Under the pieces are notes generated by a model. That model saw nothing but the letters and a program-made list of their open reading frames with translations. It made no database searches and was not told the DNA's origin. This document shows, piece by piece, positions 48,206 through 61,385 of a stretch of DNA of 64,000 nt (the first letter of the stretch is position 1; every line of letters starts with the position of its first letter). The DNA is from Ophthalmolycus amberensis (Eukaryota > Chordata > Actinopteri > Perciformes > Zoarcidae). A program made the translations under genes and the position numbers. The stretch is taken from NCBI GenBank assembly GCA_024529925.1, contig JAFEUB010001020.1, positions 1,008,501 to 1,072,500 on the forward strand, written 5' to 3'.

Positions 48206-51200
48206 GCAGGTGACTCTTCATTTTATTTTATTTTTTTGTTGCTTCGGAGCAAACTTAAGTAACAAACTGTTGTGACCATGTTTTCAACTCAGCAGTGAAG
48301 CAGCTGTCGTGATACATTTTTTGTATGCAGCATAAATTAATATACTCATTGACTTTCTGTTGAATTACTCGAAAGTCTCATACCTGCCAGCAAAAAAGCG
48401 ATTACTAATGACTATTTCCCGTCGTTTGGCCAATAAAATGTCAGAAAACAGCGGAAGTTTTACAGCAGGTGACATCTTAACAGCAAAAAGCAAAAGCCTT
48501 TTTGATACCACCCAATGCCTTTACAATATTGATGCTGTATGTTTCCTTCTTTTTTTCCTGCTAGCTTCTCACACACTCACACACACATGCCTGAACCCAC
48601 GCGACCTCGCACCTAAAATGTACGCTAACCTGTTGTTGTGTACTGAGCTGACTGTCCAGTGTCTCATGGGACAGTAGCAGCACGTCCCATCATTTGACAT
48701 TGTGTGAGCCACTGACTGCACACTCGGCTGCATCTGTTTGTTTTTCTCTGCTCTACCCAGAGACCCCAGTGTACAGACTGTACAGTTTGACATTCAGGTC
48801 TATATTGTCTATTGGATTTCCATGAAAACACACGTTCATGGTTTGAAATATGTCTCTCAGTAAAAGTATAAAGTATAGATACCACGGGACGAAGTGATAC
48901 AATAATGGAGCTGAAGCGCAATAAAAAAGAAAAAGATATTTTTTGTTTGCCCGGAGTCATAAGTTGACACAAGTGAATGATGACAGCGGACATAAAGTGC
49001 CCAAAACCCTGCAAAGAAAGGTGAAAGCTGCAGCGAGGACAAGGTGGGCGAGTGCTTTGTAGTTCTTTTTAAAGTCAGTTGAGCGTTTGCTTCACTGCAC
49101 AAGATATCAGGGGGGAAAAAGCACAGATCGATTAAGAGTTGGTCGCACTGTTATTCTCTGTAGCATGTAGCCTGGCTTCCCTCTGCTGAGTGCTTTGAAG
49201 GGTGTGAGAATGTCCTCATGGGAGGAGCCATTACGTTTCAACAGAGCGCAAACGTATGAATGAACATCTTTGATGAACCGCATTCTACTTATTGTTTGAT
49301 GATGAGTATTACATTTAACACGACGACTGCAGCCCTTAGCTGCTAAAATGAATATATCCACCCAAAAATATAGTTTGAAATTACTCCTAGTGATTTTCTT
49401 ACCTGTACAAAGCGAGGCTGAAAATAAATTTAAAAAACCACAGTGCAGCTCCAGGCCAAGGTGACATTTTCACAGACTCACGTTAGAAGATTATATTACC
49501 AGCACATATCCACCAGATCCATCTTTAAAAGCAGCCCACCATCCCCACTAGCCCAAGGCCACATGGCTTCTTAACAATGAGAGGCCTAATACAGTGCAGG
49601 GATGGCTGTAAAAATAAACCGTGGTGGTTGTTAAATAGCAAGAGAGGACGAATGTCGAGGAAAGGCTGGTAACGAGGATGCTCTTCACTGGTTTTATTGC
49701 GTGTTCCAATAAGGCCTCGTGAATTGAATCAATTGAATTTGACAGTTGTGGACAATTACGTCAACGAGTATTCCAGTAAAAAGAATGTTGATGGAAAGAT
49801 CCTGTGAGGGGAGTTGGATTCAGATCTGTGTGGTTCTAGGAAGAGTTGATTTTTGGTTTTCAGGTTACGGTGGACTTGGAATTGGAAAATGTAGATGACT
49901 GCGCATCGTTAATGTTGTGTGGTGAAAACAGGGACAAGGCCTTAGGTTGTACACGACTTCTTGTAGTCAAGGACTTGTTGACAATACAACAAAATGGGTC
50001 ATTTCTCAGTGTCTTTCCAAATAACGGTCCCAAAAAAATGGAACTTTAAGTAAAGTCTTCCAGCTGATATGTTTTACAGCCCGCTACTTTAATGTTGTGG
50101 TTCACTCTCTCAACTTTGGCAGCGTCATTTTCGATCACAGCAGGCAGCCGTTTTCACTGCAAAAAGCACTTCAAACTGTATCCACTGTAGGTACACTCCC
50201 CGCTCAGCAGCAAATGGCTTTATTGACGGTCATTATTTGGGTGACCAGACACCATTTTTTCCTTACAGATAGCGACCAGACTTATTTATCGGAGGAGACA
50301 GCGTACCAATCTAATACCAGTGCGATAAAAACAAATTACCAATGGTGTTGCTTCTCCTAAGTGCTTGTTTTTCTCCCTGTAAAGTTACTTCCTTGATTGG
50401 CCTTGGTCTCGCTGAATGAACCTGTGTTGCAGTTCCAGCAAAAGCTGAGGTTGGATCCACTTTGTTGCCGAAGCCCTGCTGGCTCGATGGACTGAGCTCA
50501 TTCGAATACATTTCTCGCAGGCTTAAAAGTCGGCCGTGGCTGAGCAATACATCACGAGGACGGACGCCATCCAAATGAATAGCTCTCTCTCACGATCAAA
50601 TAAAACCAAACTCCTCTCATTGCAGGGCGATTAGTAATACATATTTACACCAGCTGGTGCTTACACAGAGTCAACCATGATGACACATAAGGTCAGAGTT
50701 CACACTGGCTGGAGCCAAGGAGAAACCCGGAGCCCGGGTCATCATTAGTCCCAGCACAGGAAAGAAGCAGCCGACGTTGGCGAGTCATTAGTCCGTCTTT
50801 AAAGACGGGGTTGTTTGAGGGTAAATGAGGCAGCGCAGTGATTTAGCATGACGACGGATCAGTCAGCCGCACAATGACATCGTTCCTCTAGTGTGTGCTG
50901 AGAAAAATAAACGATACAGCGTGCTATTAAAGGCTATCGCCTTCAAAGAGAGCAGTGTTTTTTGCGCCTCATAAAAGTTTCAGGACGCTGCCATAAAACA
51001 GCCGTTTGTAGTCAGGCACAACTTCCGTGTTGCAATGATTTGCAAGTTATTTTGGGGCATTATGGTTAAAAATACCATCGACGACAGACTTGCTCTCCTT
51101 CACCGTCTGAAGATGTGCTACTGGCAAATCCAGCAACCTCTTCCCCGCCCCTCCCCCCGTCACAAGGCGCCACTACGAGTTATGTTTAGATCTTGAGTTG

Positions 51201-51357
51201 AAGTCACACAGAGGTTGCGACCCCGAGCAGACAGCCGGGTCACAGCCTCAGTGACCGGTCTGCGTTTCCTCCGTATACATGTTATTATTCAGGTATGCAG
51301 GGAGGAGACGGGGATAGGGTTACTGCAGACTACCCATCCATCACGGCAGGCAATGGG
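48206..51357. other. Unassigned non-coding DNA, one candidate regulatory stretch
   Basis: No gene is supported. The stretch 50580-51000 is complex, free of known repeats and holds 'gcgattagtaat' and 'catcattagtcc' cores. Only comparison with other fish could show whether it is conserved. Confidence 0.4.
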
Positions 51358-51406
51358 GAGAGAGAGGGAGGGAGAGAGAGAGAGAGCGAGAGAGAGAGAG
51401 AGAGAC
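51358..51406. repeat. Imperfect (GA)n microsatellite
   Basis: GA-rich run with GGGA and GCGA interruptions. Confidence 0.9.
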
Positions 51407-51807
51407 CACGGGATGATAAATATCAGCAGGAGCATCTATGAACCGCAGTAGCAGCAGAGAGACCCAACATCTACACTGTTAAACACACAAAAAGGGCGGC
51501 AGTATGACCAAAAGAGAGCCATGTGGTGAGAAAAACAACAACAACAACAAAAAAGACTCATACTGGAACAAATCAGTGGCGTCAGCTCCCTGGCTTACCC
51601 GACCACGAGGCCTGCGAGCTAATTGATAGATCGGTTCAGGTTTTCCGCGGCTGCTGCCTGCAACCTCTCGCTCCGTTATAGAATCCTTCGGGAGAGGAGC
51701 AGTTGTGCCTGGAAAGTTATTAGCCCGTTCTTTTTGGCCCTCTGGGTTGTAACCCCAACACTTTCACAGCGCATTCATATTGAAAAAAATAGGTTTTATA
51801 TTCTTTC

Positions 51808-51851
<44 letters not shown>

Positions 51852-53212
51852 ATTCTCTCTTTATTCACTGTTACGATACATTTAGTAAACCTTCGTTAGC
51901 TAGTGTTCGTAGCGTTCAATAGCTAACACTAGATAATGATGTGCTAACGTCCTCTGCTCGTGTTAGCTCGTCGCTAGGTGTTTACGTAGAGTAGTTTTTA
52001 GATACTTCCAACATCTATCTATTAGCATCACTAATACACAACTTTTAACCATGACTAGCTACAATTCTTCAAGAAAAACAGCCTGGACGATAATTGGCCA
52101 GTCTGCGTTTGAGGGGCGGGACTTAGCGTAGGGTCAACTGCAGCCATCTTTCCATCCTGAAGGCCTCTTTCTCTCCACTCCTCACTGCAGTACACCCCAT
52201 CAAAATAAAGCTGAATGGATTTTTGTTTCAGTCAACAGCAGCATCTCTTTCCACACAGTTGTGTCACAATTCCATACTACATAATAGCTATATACAGTGT
52301 GTACTATCATCCTGATTGTGTTTTTGCAGTTAATATCAAACAAATCAACACTAGTGCACTGAACTGGTTCATACTAGCCTACCAGGAAATGATAAAAACA
52401 CTTCTCAAACTTAATGGAGGACTGCTGCCAATGAACACAGCAAAGTGTTTTCCTAAAAACATGTTTATATTTAGTTTGTTGTCTGCGGCTTTTCTGGAAA
52501 CATATCGCCATCCAACTAGTTCTCATTTTCATCAGCATTATCAACATTATTTTGTTCCTTTTTCACTATGAACTCACGATGGACTCAAAAGCTTCTGAGA
52601 ATCACAATGTAGTATTGCAGTATGTGGTGTTACTCCACTTTAACAGCACCCGTGGTATTCTGGATGATCCTCAAAACACATTCATTTTTAAAGGAACTAC
52701 TTCTTCGCGAGAAAATAGTTCCAAGTAGTTTTTGGGAGAACAAACCCTTTTAAATTACCCAGAGATGGAGTTTACGGCTCCATCAACAACTTCACTTTCT
52801 CATACTGTACAAATACATGCACAGACATACTGTATACACTACACTCGCACACACGCACATATGACTTACTGGATCATACCACGAAGATATACACTGACAA
52901 ACAAACTGACGTGCAAGTGGAACCAGAGTCTCAATTCATATTGACCTCGCGCATAAAGTGATTACCGCTGTACGATACCGTTTCCCTTTAGATTAATATG
53001 AAGCACATGTTCCTGTTGTGTTTGCAAGTGCGGCTTCATGTTCTCATCTCGATGGTTTAGCTGTGGGATGATAGTTACACTGTGTACTCACCTGCTGTAC
53101 CAACTATATTACAGAATATTTTGCAGTACCTCTGTGCACAAACGTTTCTATAGTGATTTGGATGCAGCCGCAAGTAATTATCCATTGGGGGAATTATGTG
53201 TGCCCTTAATGA

Positions 53213-53213
<1 letters not shown>
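51407..53213. other. Unassigned non-coding DNA
   Basis: No gene is recognised. 'cgttagctagtgttc' and 'aatagctaacactag' (51893-51933) form a loose inverted repeat. An ATTGGCCAG and 'ggggcgggac' pair near 52093-52120 hints at an old dispersed repeat. Confidence 0.45.
51809..51849. repeat. (CT)n microsatellite
   Basis: About twenty TC units. Confidence 0.95.

Positions 53214-53261
<48 letters not shown>
53214..53261. repeat. (GT)n microsatellite
   Basis: About 24 uninterrupted units. Confidence 0.95.
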
Positions 53262-53394
53262 CTGTCTCTCGGTAGACTTTTTGCTGCTAGTGGTCCCTTG
53301 CAGCCTCATTAAATGTGGTCTCTGGCAGGGAGTGTAACGCTGCACATTCTGGGGGTGTGGTGGTGCTGGCTTCAATTTCACATTTCTATCAGTG

Positions 53395-53397
<3 letters not shown>

Positions 53398-53429
<32 letters not shown>
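53398..53429. repeat. (GT)n microsatellite
   Basis: About 16 uninterrupted units, in the same orientation as the run 140 bp upstream. Confidence 0.95.
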
Positions 53430-53431
<2 letters not shown>

Positions 53432-55487
53432 ATGTTTGTGTTTGACTGCTTATAAGCCGTAGATTCCATTCATGCGATCTGATTGATCCCATAACCGTCC
53501 ACTCGTTGGCCTTCCACCAAACACAAACTCTGGTTTTAATCTCAGTTTTGTTTTTGTGTGTGTGTGTATACATGTGTCTACATGAGTTTGTGTCCCGCAC
53601 TGTGTTTATATGTGCAGCAGACACGATTCTGTCCGCACCCTGAAAAGGAGCCTGGACATTTAACGTAAAGCAATGCTGCCACAAACAAATTGAAAAAAGC
53701 AGCCAAGGTAATACGAGTCTGGACGCTTTGGGAAATATTGGCAAGTGCGGGAATAATTTCTTACAATCCTCTTCCTGCTTTTAAACCTCTATTGCTTTCC
53801 TCTTCTGTTATTTTCCCCGTTAGTGCATGTTGAAAACCTCACCCTCGTCTCCATCTCTTTGTGTCCCGTTTTAACCCTCCCTCCCTCTCTCCCTCCCTCC
53901 TCCCTCCCTCTCTGTCTGCTTCACCTCAGTAGAAGTTTGTGTTTTTCATGTGTCAGTGTGGAGACTGCCACTCTGGCGCTACTTGATGGGAGCATCTGAC
54001 AAATTAGAGCCACAGCCGTGGGTGTCAAAGGCCTGCGATGTCTGAAGGCGGCAGACTATAAAGCTCTCGGAGAGCGACAGAGTGTGGCCCCGCGACAGTG
54101 AGACACACTTAGATGGGACAAAGTGACAACGCTCTTCCTGCTCTAGATGAAATTCCCTGACAACGCCCAGTTGTGAGAAAGTCAAAAAGTCACTTCTTTC
54201 AGTTCAGAGTTTCTCTGTGAAACGTTTGCAGCCGTTCAGTCACTTCAGTCTGCAGTCGTGATGCAGGAGGAAGGTTGATGTGAGTGATACAACAGGCGGC
54301 AGGGCTTTGTTGTGCTATAGAAAGACTGAACTTCCCTTAAGCATCATGGAGCAAACTGTTGAGTGCCCGCCAGCGGCCTGCGCTGTAACCTCAAGCAAGT
54401 AAATGAATAATGTGTTTTTCTCCCCTGCAATAAAAGTATCACATATTGACCCTCATTATTATGTTATCTTTGTTAAGAGTTTAACATCAACCGAGTAAAA
54501 TCTGTGTTCCAGAACACACGTGTTAGCAATTACATAATTACATAAAAAATATCAGAATTTGGGAATGAAAAGTGGATAAATTCCGTTACAGTATATTGCA
54601 AAATGTATGCCTATAGTTGAAATATAATATATTGGTGTCCGAGGACCATTGCATGTAAAAAAGATAATTGTGGAGCAAAGAGATTCAATTAGTAAATTCA
54701 TGAAAAAGAAATGTGGATATTCTGATATTTAAACTCAAATTTGCGAGATAATAAAGTCATACATTTCTGAGCAAAACATCTGTAATTCATCTTTGAACTG
54801 ATATACACTTATCTTACACGCATACGATCCTCTTGTACTGCTAAGAACTGTCTGTATTGAGTCCTGTGTTTCATTGAGGAAGAAGCCGTTTGAATGACAT
54901 GCCTATAGCAGCCAATTAATAAAATGCACTTGGACCTACAACTGAGCTGCGTTTGGTTCTGACCAATGGAATAGCTGACAGCGTAGAGGTCATACGTGAC
55001 AAACAGATACAGATAGATGATGGACTGCGGCAGAACAGGAGTGGTTCTAGTAGTTTCTGTTGACGTGTATTCGAGATGACGGCCATTCTCTTTGAAGAGG
55101 CAACTCGTCTTTGATCCTCACAAGACACATTTGGGGGGGGGAGCATCCCTTCTAAAGGATTCAAATTCACGTGTATCGCTTCTATCGACAAGACCACGGA
55201 GTTGCCATTTCATTCGGTACACTTAGCTAAAAGTAACGCACTTTAATACAACCGCTCTCATTAAGTTTACTCTCATTGATATAAATGTGGTGGACAAAAT
55301 ATTAGAACCTCCTCACATTATCACGCAATACATTTCAACAGCACCTCAAACTACCGGCTCCAAAATGATCATAAAGTTGATTCATTACCTCTCGAAATCA
55401 AAAACTGAAGGGCTGCTGTATGAAGACTCTTTCGCAGTGTGATCTTGAGGCTAACGGTGCTCCGGTGTAGGGCCAGCAAGCCCTAGG
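53430..55487. other. Unassigned non-coding DNA
   Basis: No gene is recognised. It includes a polypyrimidine tract (53875-53912), listed separately, and an AT-rich low-complexity zone around 54530-54760. Confidence 0.5.
53875..53912 (+). repeat. CCCT-rich polypyrimidine tract
   Basis: About 38 consecutive pyrimidines made of CCCT and CTCT units, a mirror-like tract able to form triplex DNA. Confidence 0.85.
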
Positions 55488-55999
55488 CATAGACTGTATA
55501 TAAGAAGTGGACATATTGTAAAGAAGAAGAAGTGGACATATTGGTTGATGGGAATCTGGTTCTGAGTTTGACATTTTGGCTGTTGCCATCTTGCTTTTTT
55601 GCAACCAGAAGTGACACTCAGCTCAGGACAACCGAACGCTGAGTCAGACATTTTTTATACTTTTTTTTTTTATAATTAGATTTCATGAACTAGAAACACA
55701 CCGTGAAAGGGTTTAAGTTGTAAGACGAAAACGTGGAGAACTCGCAGACCGGACAAGGCCGTGGTAGTGACCTGTCAATCAAAAGGTAGCCCCGCCCTAC
55801 CCTGCTTTATGGTCTATTTTACTCTAAATGGATCATAATGTACGAAATGAACATCATGCTGTGTTGAAGAAGACTTGAAACTAGAGATTGAGACCATAAA
55901 CTCATGTTTACAATGTTTACTGAGGAAATAAATCAAGTGAGAAGTAGAGTGATTTTCTCATAGACTTCTATACAATCAGACTTCTTTTTGCAACCAGAG
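55488..55999 (-). repeat. Dispersed family R, copy 3 (longest, antisense)
   Basis: Read on the minus strand it runs from 'ctctggttgcaaaaagaagt' through 'atgagtttatggtctcaat', 'tagaccataaagcag' and 'tgattgacaggtcac' to 'ggttgcaaaaaagcaagatg' and 'cttcttatatacagtctatg'. It is the most complete copy, and shows that copies 1 and 4 represent its right half and copy 2 most of its length. A small duplication of 'agaagtggacatatt' lies at 55504-55542. Confidence 0.8.
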
Positions 56000-56313
56000 G
56001 AGTCGGCCGCTGATGGCCAGTAGAGAAAGTGCAAGTTTAAGTCACTTCCACATTAGCTTCACTTTACAGACCCGGACGTTGCCGCAAGGCTAAAGTCGGG
56101 GTTAGCCCTCTTTGGATTAGTCCAAGGCTAATTGGCAGCTGAGTTTATGTGGGTATATTCAGCACCTTTTTGTGTGAATGTTTTTTGCAGCCCAGGAGAG
56201 TTGAGAGGTGTTCGTGTAAACAACCAGTGAGCAGCTGTGGCAAAAAGCTAACATGACCAAGAAGGTGAGGCAGTGAGCTAGCGAAGCAGTGAAGCGACAG
56301 CAACAGGGTAACA

Positions 56314-56337
56314 ACACACACACACACACACACACAC
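56314..56337. repeat. (AC)n microsatellite
   Basis: Twelve uninterrupted units. Confidence 0.95.
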
Positions 56338-56395
56338 CCACACTAACCCCTCACAACCACACATATGTAGGCTTGCTTGTATTCAGGCATGGACA

Positions 56396-56401
<6 letters not shown>

Positions 56402-56432
<31 letters not shown>
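56402..56432. repeat. (AC)n microsatellite
   Basis: About fifteen uninterrupted units. Confidence 0.95.
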
Positions 56433-56433
<1 letters not shown>

Positions 56434-57560
56434 AGGTGTGCGCTTGACACATGGTGATAATGGCATGCAGGCATGACTAATACGCAGAGCCTCACTGGTG
56501 AGAATAGGGGTAAGCCCGGGCATATGGAGATCATCACTCACACCTAGAGAGCAAGCGATATAGCGGTGGGACAAGATCTATGGTTTTAAATGAGGGCCTG
56601 GGCTCTGGCCTCTCAGTGCCAGAGCCCATTACAGGCAATCACTCACTCTAAATAAGCACACCAAGAGCTGATTAAAGGAGGGAGATTGAGAGAGGGAAAA
56701 AAGAAAAACTCGGCTGGATGTCGGCGAGCGACGGAGAGAGAAAGACGGAGTCGAACTACATGAATCATTGTGAGGATTGCGAGGAAAGTAACATCACACG
56801 TTCGTCAACGGTCGCTCACTCATCTGAACCGGGGGGATACATCGAGAAGAAGCAGGTAGCGTCTGATGGGACCCGAGAGGTGTCGTCCCAATTTATCTGA
56901 CGGCCCCTCGGCTGAGTCACCGGCGTTTTAAACTCGCCTTTTATCTTCGGATCCATCCTTCCCACGAAAGGGCCCCAATGCTCAGCGACCTCCCTGAATA
57001 AGATAAGCTAAGGAAGATCAGAGTCAGATGAGGAGAGGAGAGGATAAAAGGATTGAAGGAGCGGAAGTGTTGGATCTATCGGTGCAGGAGAGGTGGTGTC
57101 GTTACACGACAGCCCCGGTTAGGAATATCCAGGGTGAAGCAGCTCTTACACGGAGCAGCCGTACGGGTCTAGCTTTGATTTGAAGGTGTGACACACATTG
57201 ACAAGCACTCCGTATGAGAGACCATTTTTTGCATGCTCATCACACGCCGGCATTATCTCCCACGAGTTCTGCTCATATGTAAATATTTAGCTGAGGGTAA
57301 ATATGCTTTGAGCGTCCCCAGCCGTGGAGGATTTTTTAAATATTATGTATTTATTTATGAGGGGGACTGACTGAGGGACAGATTAATTATTTTATGTATA
57401 TATGTATATATATATATATTCATATCTGTCAGACATTCATGGTCTCCAGAGGATTAAACCCCCTGACTTTGGTGCTCACCTGACTTTAAATCTAACGCCA
57501 CCATCAGGTTAACAATTGTGCCTAAGACCAAATTGTCTTGACAAGTACTGTATGGATTGT
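56433..57560. other. Unassigned complex DNA, possible regulatory block
   Basis: No gene or repeat family is recognised. The part 56560-57430 is complex with AT-rich cores ('gtaaatatttagctga', 'attaattatttta') and a short alternating TA run near 57405-57419. It is a candidate for conservation testing only. Confidence 0.35.
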
Positions 57561-58209
57561 ATTGGTGTAACGGACCGTTCTGGAATCCATGATCCGTACG
57601 AATCCCCCCTCACGTGAACCGCGGATTAATCACACGGTTTAACGTTAACCATCACAGTGTGAAATAAAGTTTTCCTGACGATCGTTATCTGCCGATATTC
57701 AGTAGAATATGTGATCCGGACATCGGAATTCATGCTTTTCTACTCGCTGATCTCTGATAATGTTACATTATAAACGACTAATCCGTGTTTAAATTGACAG
57801 GAGAGCTAGTATCGATGGCAGCACCGCTAACCGCTAACAGCTAACAGCTAACGAACGAAGGTTCCGTTCAGTTACATTTTAATGCGTTCAGGCTCCGTTC
57901 AGTGAAAATGACTATTGGGTGAAGGTAGTCTCGTAAAATCTAGTGTTGGTGAGAAACTTGAACAAATCCAGTTGTTTAAAGGAGACGTTTTCACAACATA
58001 AATAGATATTAGAGATGAATTATGATCTGCTTACACTAGCTCTAAGCAGCTTATAATACATCATTAAAACTACCAATGACAAGATTTGTTTAAATTGAGA
58101 AAAATACAAATACAGAGATCCCTAAAAGTTATATTTTCTCCCTTTTATCTTTTGTGCTGATCTGATTCGTGATCCGAACCGTGACTTTCATGCTCCGTTG
58201 CACCACTAA
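57561..58209. mobile_element. hAT-like non-autonomous transposon, about 650 bp
   Basis: The left end ATTGGTGTAACGGACC and the inverse of the right end, TTAGTGGTGCAACGGAGC, share GGTG(T/C)AACGGA(C/G)C. Candidate 8-bp flanks TGGATTGT and CGGATTCT agree at six positions. The right third (57998-58180) is homologous to 8163-8440. A 'gctaacagctaac' tandem lies at 57829-57851. No transposase is encoded. The class is inferred from end sequence and flank length. Confidence 0.7.
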
Positions 58210-61085
58210 CGGATTCTCATTAAGTTAGTCTGGTTGTCGAGGTGTGTACGCCTGAAAGTGACGACATTGCAGGCTTTTCCGTGCTCAGGTCATGCTCCTC
58301 TGAATTTCTGTAACCAGGCTCAGCTTTACAGACATGTCACAAACAGGAGGTCTTAAAAATCGACATTTGAGCAACGATCTTCCCAGCCAAATGAAATTGT
58401 TTACGGGATATTCAACCTTTCATTAAAGTACATTTAATACTTGACTTCTTACTTTTCAGGGATTGTATCAAGGTGATAAGAGTATTTATATGAATATGAC
58501 AGAAGATATTAGAATTAGAATTCCTCCTCTGCAATTTGTTTGGTTTACGCTGTTTTGCTGGTAACAGTTGTTGACTTCTTGCATATACTTGAATATAAAC
58601 ACAGCTTAGGTGATGAATATGGTAAACATTACAGCCTAGCTGCTAAACATCTTAATGTTAGCATGCAACTCAAGTACATCCTGACACAGAACAGCTCGCA
58701 TGGCTGTAGACTTTGTCTTATTATTTTGTTTTTGTTCATTTCCCCCCAATAAAGCTGCAGTGTGTGAAGCCTTTAGCAACATTAAAATTGTTAAGCACTA
58801 AATTTGGCAGCAGAATAGCCCTTTCATCGCAGATTTCCTTGAATATTTCACATCATTCGCCGTGATATTCCGGATGACATCTGTGGAGAGGAATGCCACT
58901 GTCGATCTGTTGTGGCAGGAGGATTTGAAGAGGATTCAGACAGCCTCTCTTCATCTTGAGCATAAACAAAATGCTTAAGATAAATCTGCAAAAACACCAC
59001 AGAAAAAAACAACAAGTGAAGCCACTGCAAGCAATGTGCGAGGGTGGAGGGTATGTCTGAGCCCAGGGGCCCAATGGAATAGTATTGCATTAGTCTTCTG
59101 CAGATAGAACATTAACATTCAACATATCTGTAAAACAAAAGCTCAAAATGATGCGACATGTCGGGACTCCTCGTGTCCTCGCACTCAACTGTTGGAATCA
59201 CATGCTTCACCCTAAACAGCACTGTACATCCTTGGATTATTTAGCAGTCTTGCTACAGAGGGTCATTCGCTAATTCGCCGTTTCCTCATTATCCTTTTGG
59301 CATTCTGCCAGCGCTAATCTAATAGCACCGGCTCGTGAGTTTGTTCCCAACTAACTCCATTGCTTTGGCGCACATAACAAACATCATCATTCCTTGTGTG
59401 TGTGACAAACTCTTGAATCTTGCCATTAGCCAGATTATAACTTGTTGGGTACACTTGAGGTTGTCATGGGAGCAGCATAATAGGCCCTGAGACAACAGCA
59501 GTCCGAATAGGGAACATCATTCTCCAACCCCGTGCTCAAGGGCACGGCCTTTGTAAGCGGGTCGGGCCTAATGGAGCCATTATATTTCACCAATTCTCTC
59601 TGTGATCGAGGAGTTGAGTCTATTTACAGCGCAAAATGACTGTGTCGTCGGCAGTCGTGATTAAATACCTCATACTTCTGTGAGGGTAGAAGAAAAAAAA
59701 AAAAAAATCAGGCTTGTGCACTAACAGCTGCTGATTCCATCATGTGTATGGTGACGCATTATTGAGACGTCATTATCACAAAAAACAGACTTCAGAGTGT
59801 AATAAAGAACACGATGTGCTCCGTTGTTGTTGTACTGTATGTTCGTATCGCTGCACTCTTACATGAGGATGCTGTAAATAGCATACTTATAATGTAATGA
59901 TGTGCCTTGTGATAAGGGTAAACAAAGTGTTTTTTGTTTTCCACAGTACATCCACCTCCATGCAGTGTACATGCACACAAAGAGATGCAGGATACGAATG
60001 GGAAAAAGAAGGAGAAATATAACAGCTGCGTACCAGTTTTGTACATTATGTCTTCACTGCACTCACTTCACTTTATGTTTAGGTTTTGATTAAAAGCCAG
60101 TCTTACTTGTTCTCTGGTACAATATCAAGCGAATTACAGTCGTTTTTTTGTACATACTATATCAATATTTCTGGCATGGCTACCATGGCAGCTATCTGCA
60201 CATCTCTGGAGAGTCTGGAGCGTAACATCGGAAAACGTATAAACTTTCTTTCGTGTTTAATTATGAATAACTGGTGACAGACGAAGACAAAACCGAAATT
60301 TAACTACGACTAAGAAATAAATTGAATGATTTGTAATTGTTTTTCTTTTTTCAGTAATTGAATCAGTAATTACATTTTAAAGTAGAATTGAAAGATGTAT
60401 TTTAAATGAGCTTTATTTTATTTTTTTTACATAGGTTGGCCTAACATTTTCCTACTTTAACATTTGCAGTTTTTTAAAATGTAAAATTTAAATAACAAAC
60501 TGTGTGATTAAATTTGGGGGGGGAGGGGGGGGGTCTGACAGGTCTGACAGTTTCTACAGGTTTATCACTGCAAACAGGGAGAGGAGAGACTAGGTGGGGT
60601 GGGGGGGAATTAATATGCTCATTATGGGGAGGATTCGGCTTATTACAGTTTTGACGCTGACACATGTAATTCAGCATCCTCCGTAATGAAGCAACAACCG
60701 CCCTGACGGAGCAGTGCAGTGTTACAGTCCATATCCAGCCTCTGTAAACAGTTAGCTATGAATGCAATGTGTTCACTGCTGACAAAAAGTAAATGGGATC
60801 AGTGTCGGGACATTTTGGGGTTGATGTATGGTCAGAGTTTTAGTGTTAAGGAGGGAGAAAGAACATTATGACGGTTGGTTGTTGGTTGACAAGCTGCTAT
60901 ATCAGTCAAGACGAGTTGATCACTTAAATTAAGTGTTGGGACTGGGAGTAGTTCTGTGGTCTATTTGATTATTGGTAACATAATAAACAGCAAGCGCAAT
61001 AGAAAATATGCAGTAAACCCGTGTAAGGCAGCCTGCTCTCTGCCAGGATGTAAAATACAGACACTTATACACGATGCAGAAAAGT
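58210..61085. other. Unassigned DNA with a TAAT-rich candidate regulatory block
   Basis: No gene is supported. From 59215 to 59620 the sequence is complex, non-repetitive and carries about ten ATTA/TAAT cores in 400 bp. A G-rich run lies at 60516-60533. Confidence 0.4.
60516..60533. repeat. G-rich tract
   Basis: Two G runs separated by a single A. Confidence 0.9.
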
Positions 61086-61385
61086 GTCTCGGCGTGGCTA
61101 CCGTGTGATTGACAGGTCGCTACCATGGCGCTGTCCGGCCTGGTCAACTTTAACCCTTTCACAACGTGTATTCAGGTCATGAAAGTTAATTGTAACCGTT
61201 TTGTTTGCCTAAAAATGACTTATTGCACTTCAGTTGTACGTTGGTCCCTCTTGTGTCAAGTATGGCTGCAAAAAGCAAAGACAGAGACAGAAGACAACGA
61301 AGACGTCGACGGCAAACATGCCGAACTCAAGGATTCAAAAAGGCTGCCGTCACAGTGACTTCGTCCACTTGTAATATACAGACCA
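61086..61385 (+). repeat. Dispersed family R, copy 4 (right part)
   Basis: It holds 'tgattgacaggtcgctacca', 'tcaggtcatgaaagttaattg', 'ggctgcaaaaagcaaag', 'aactcaaggattcaaaa' and 'cgtccacttgtaatatacag' in family order. The small open frames across it are incidental. Confidence 0.75.
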
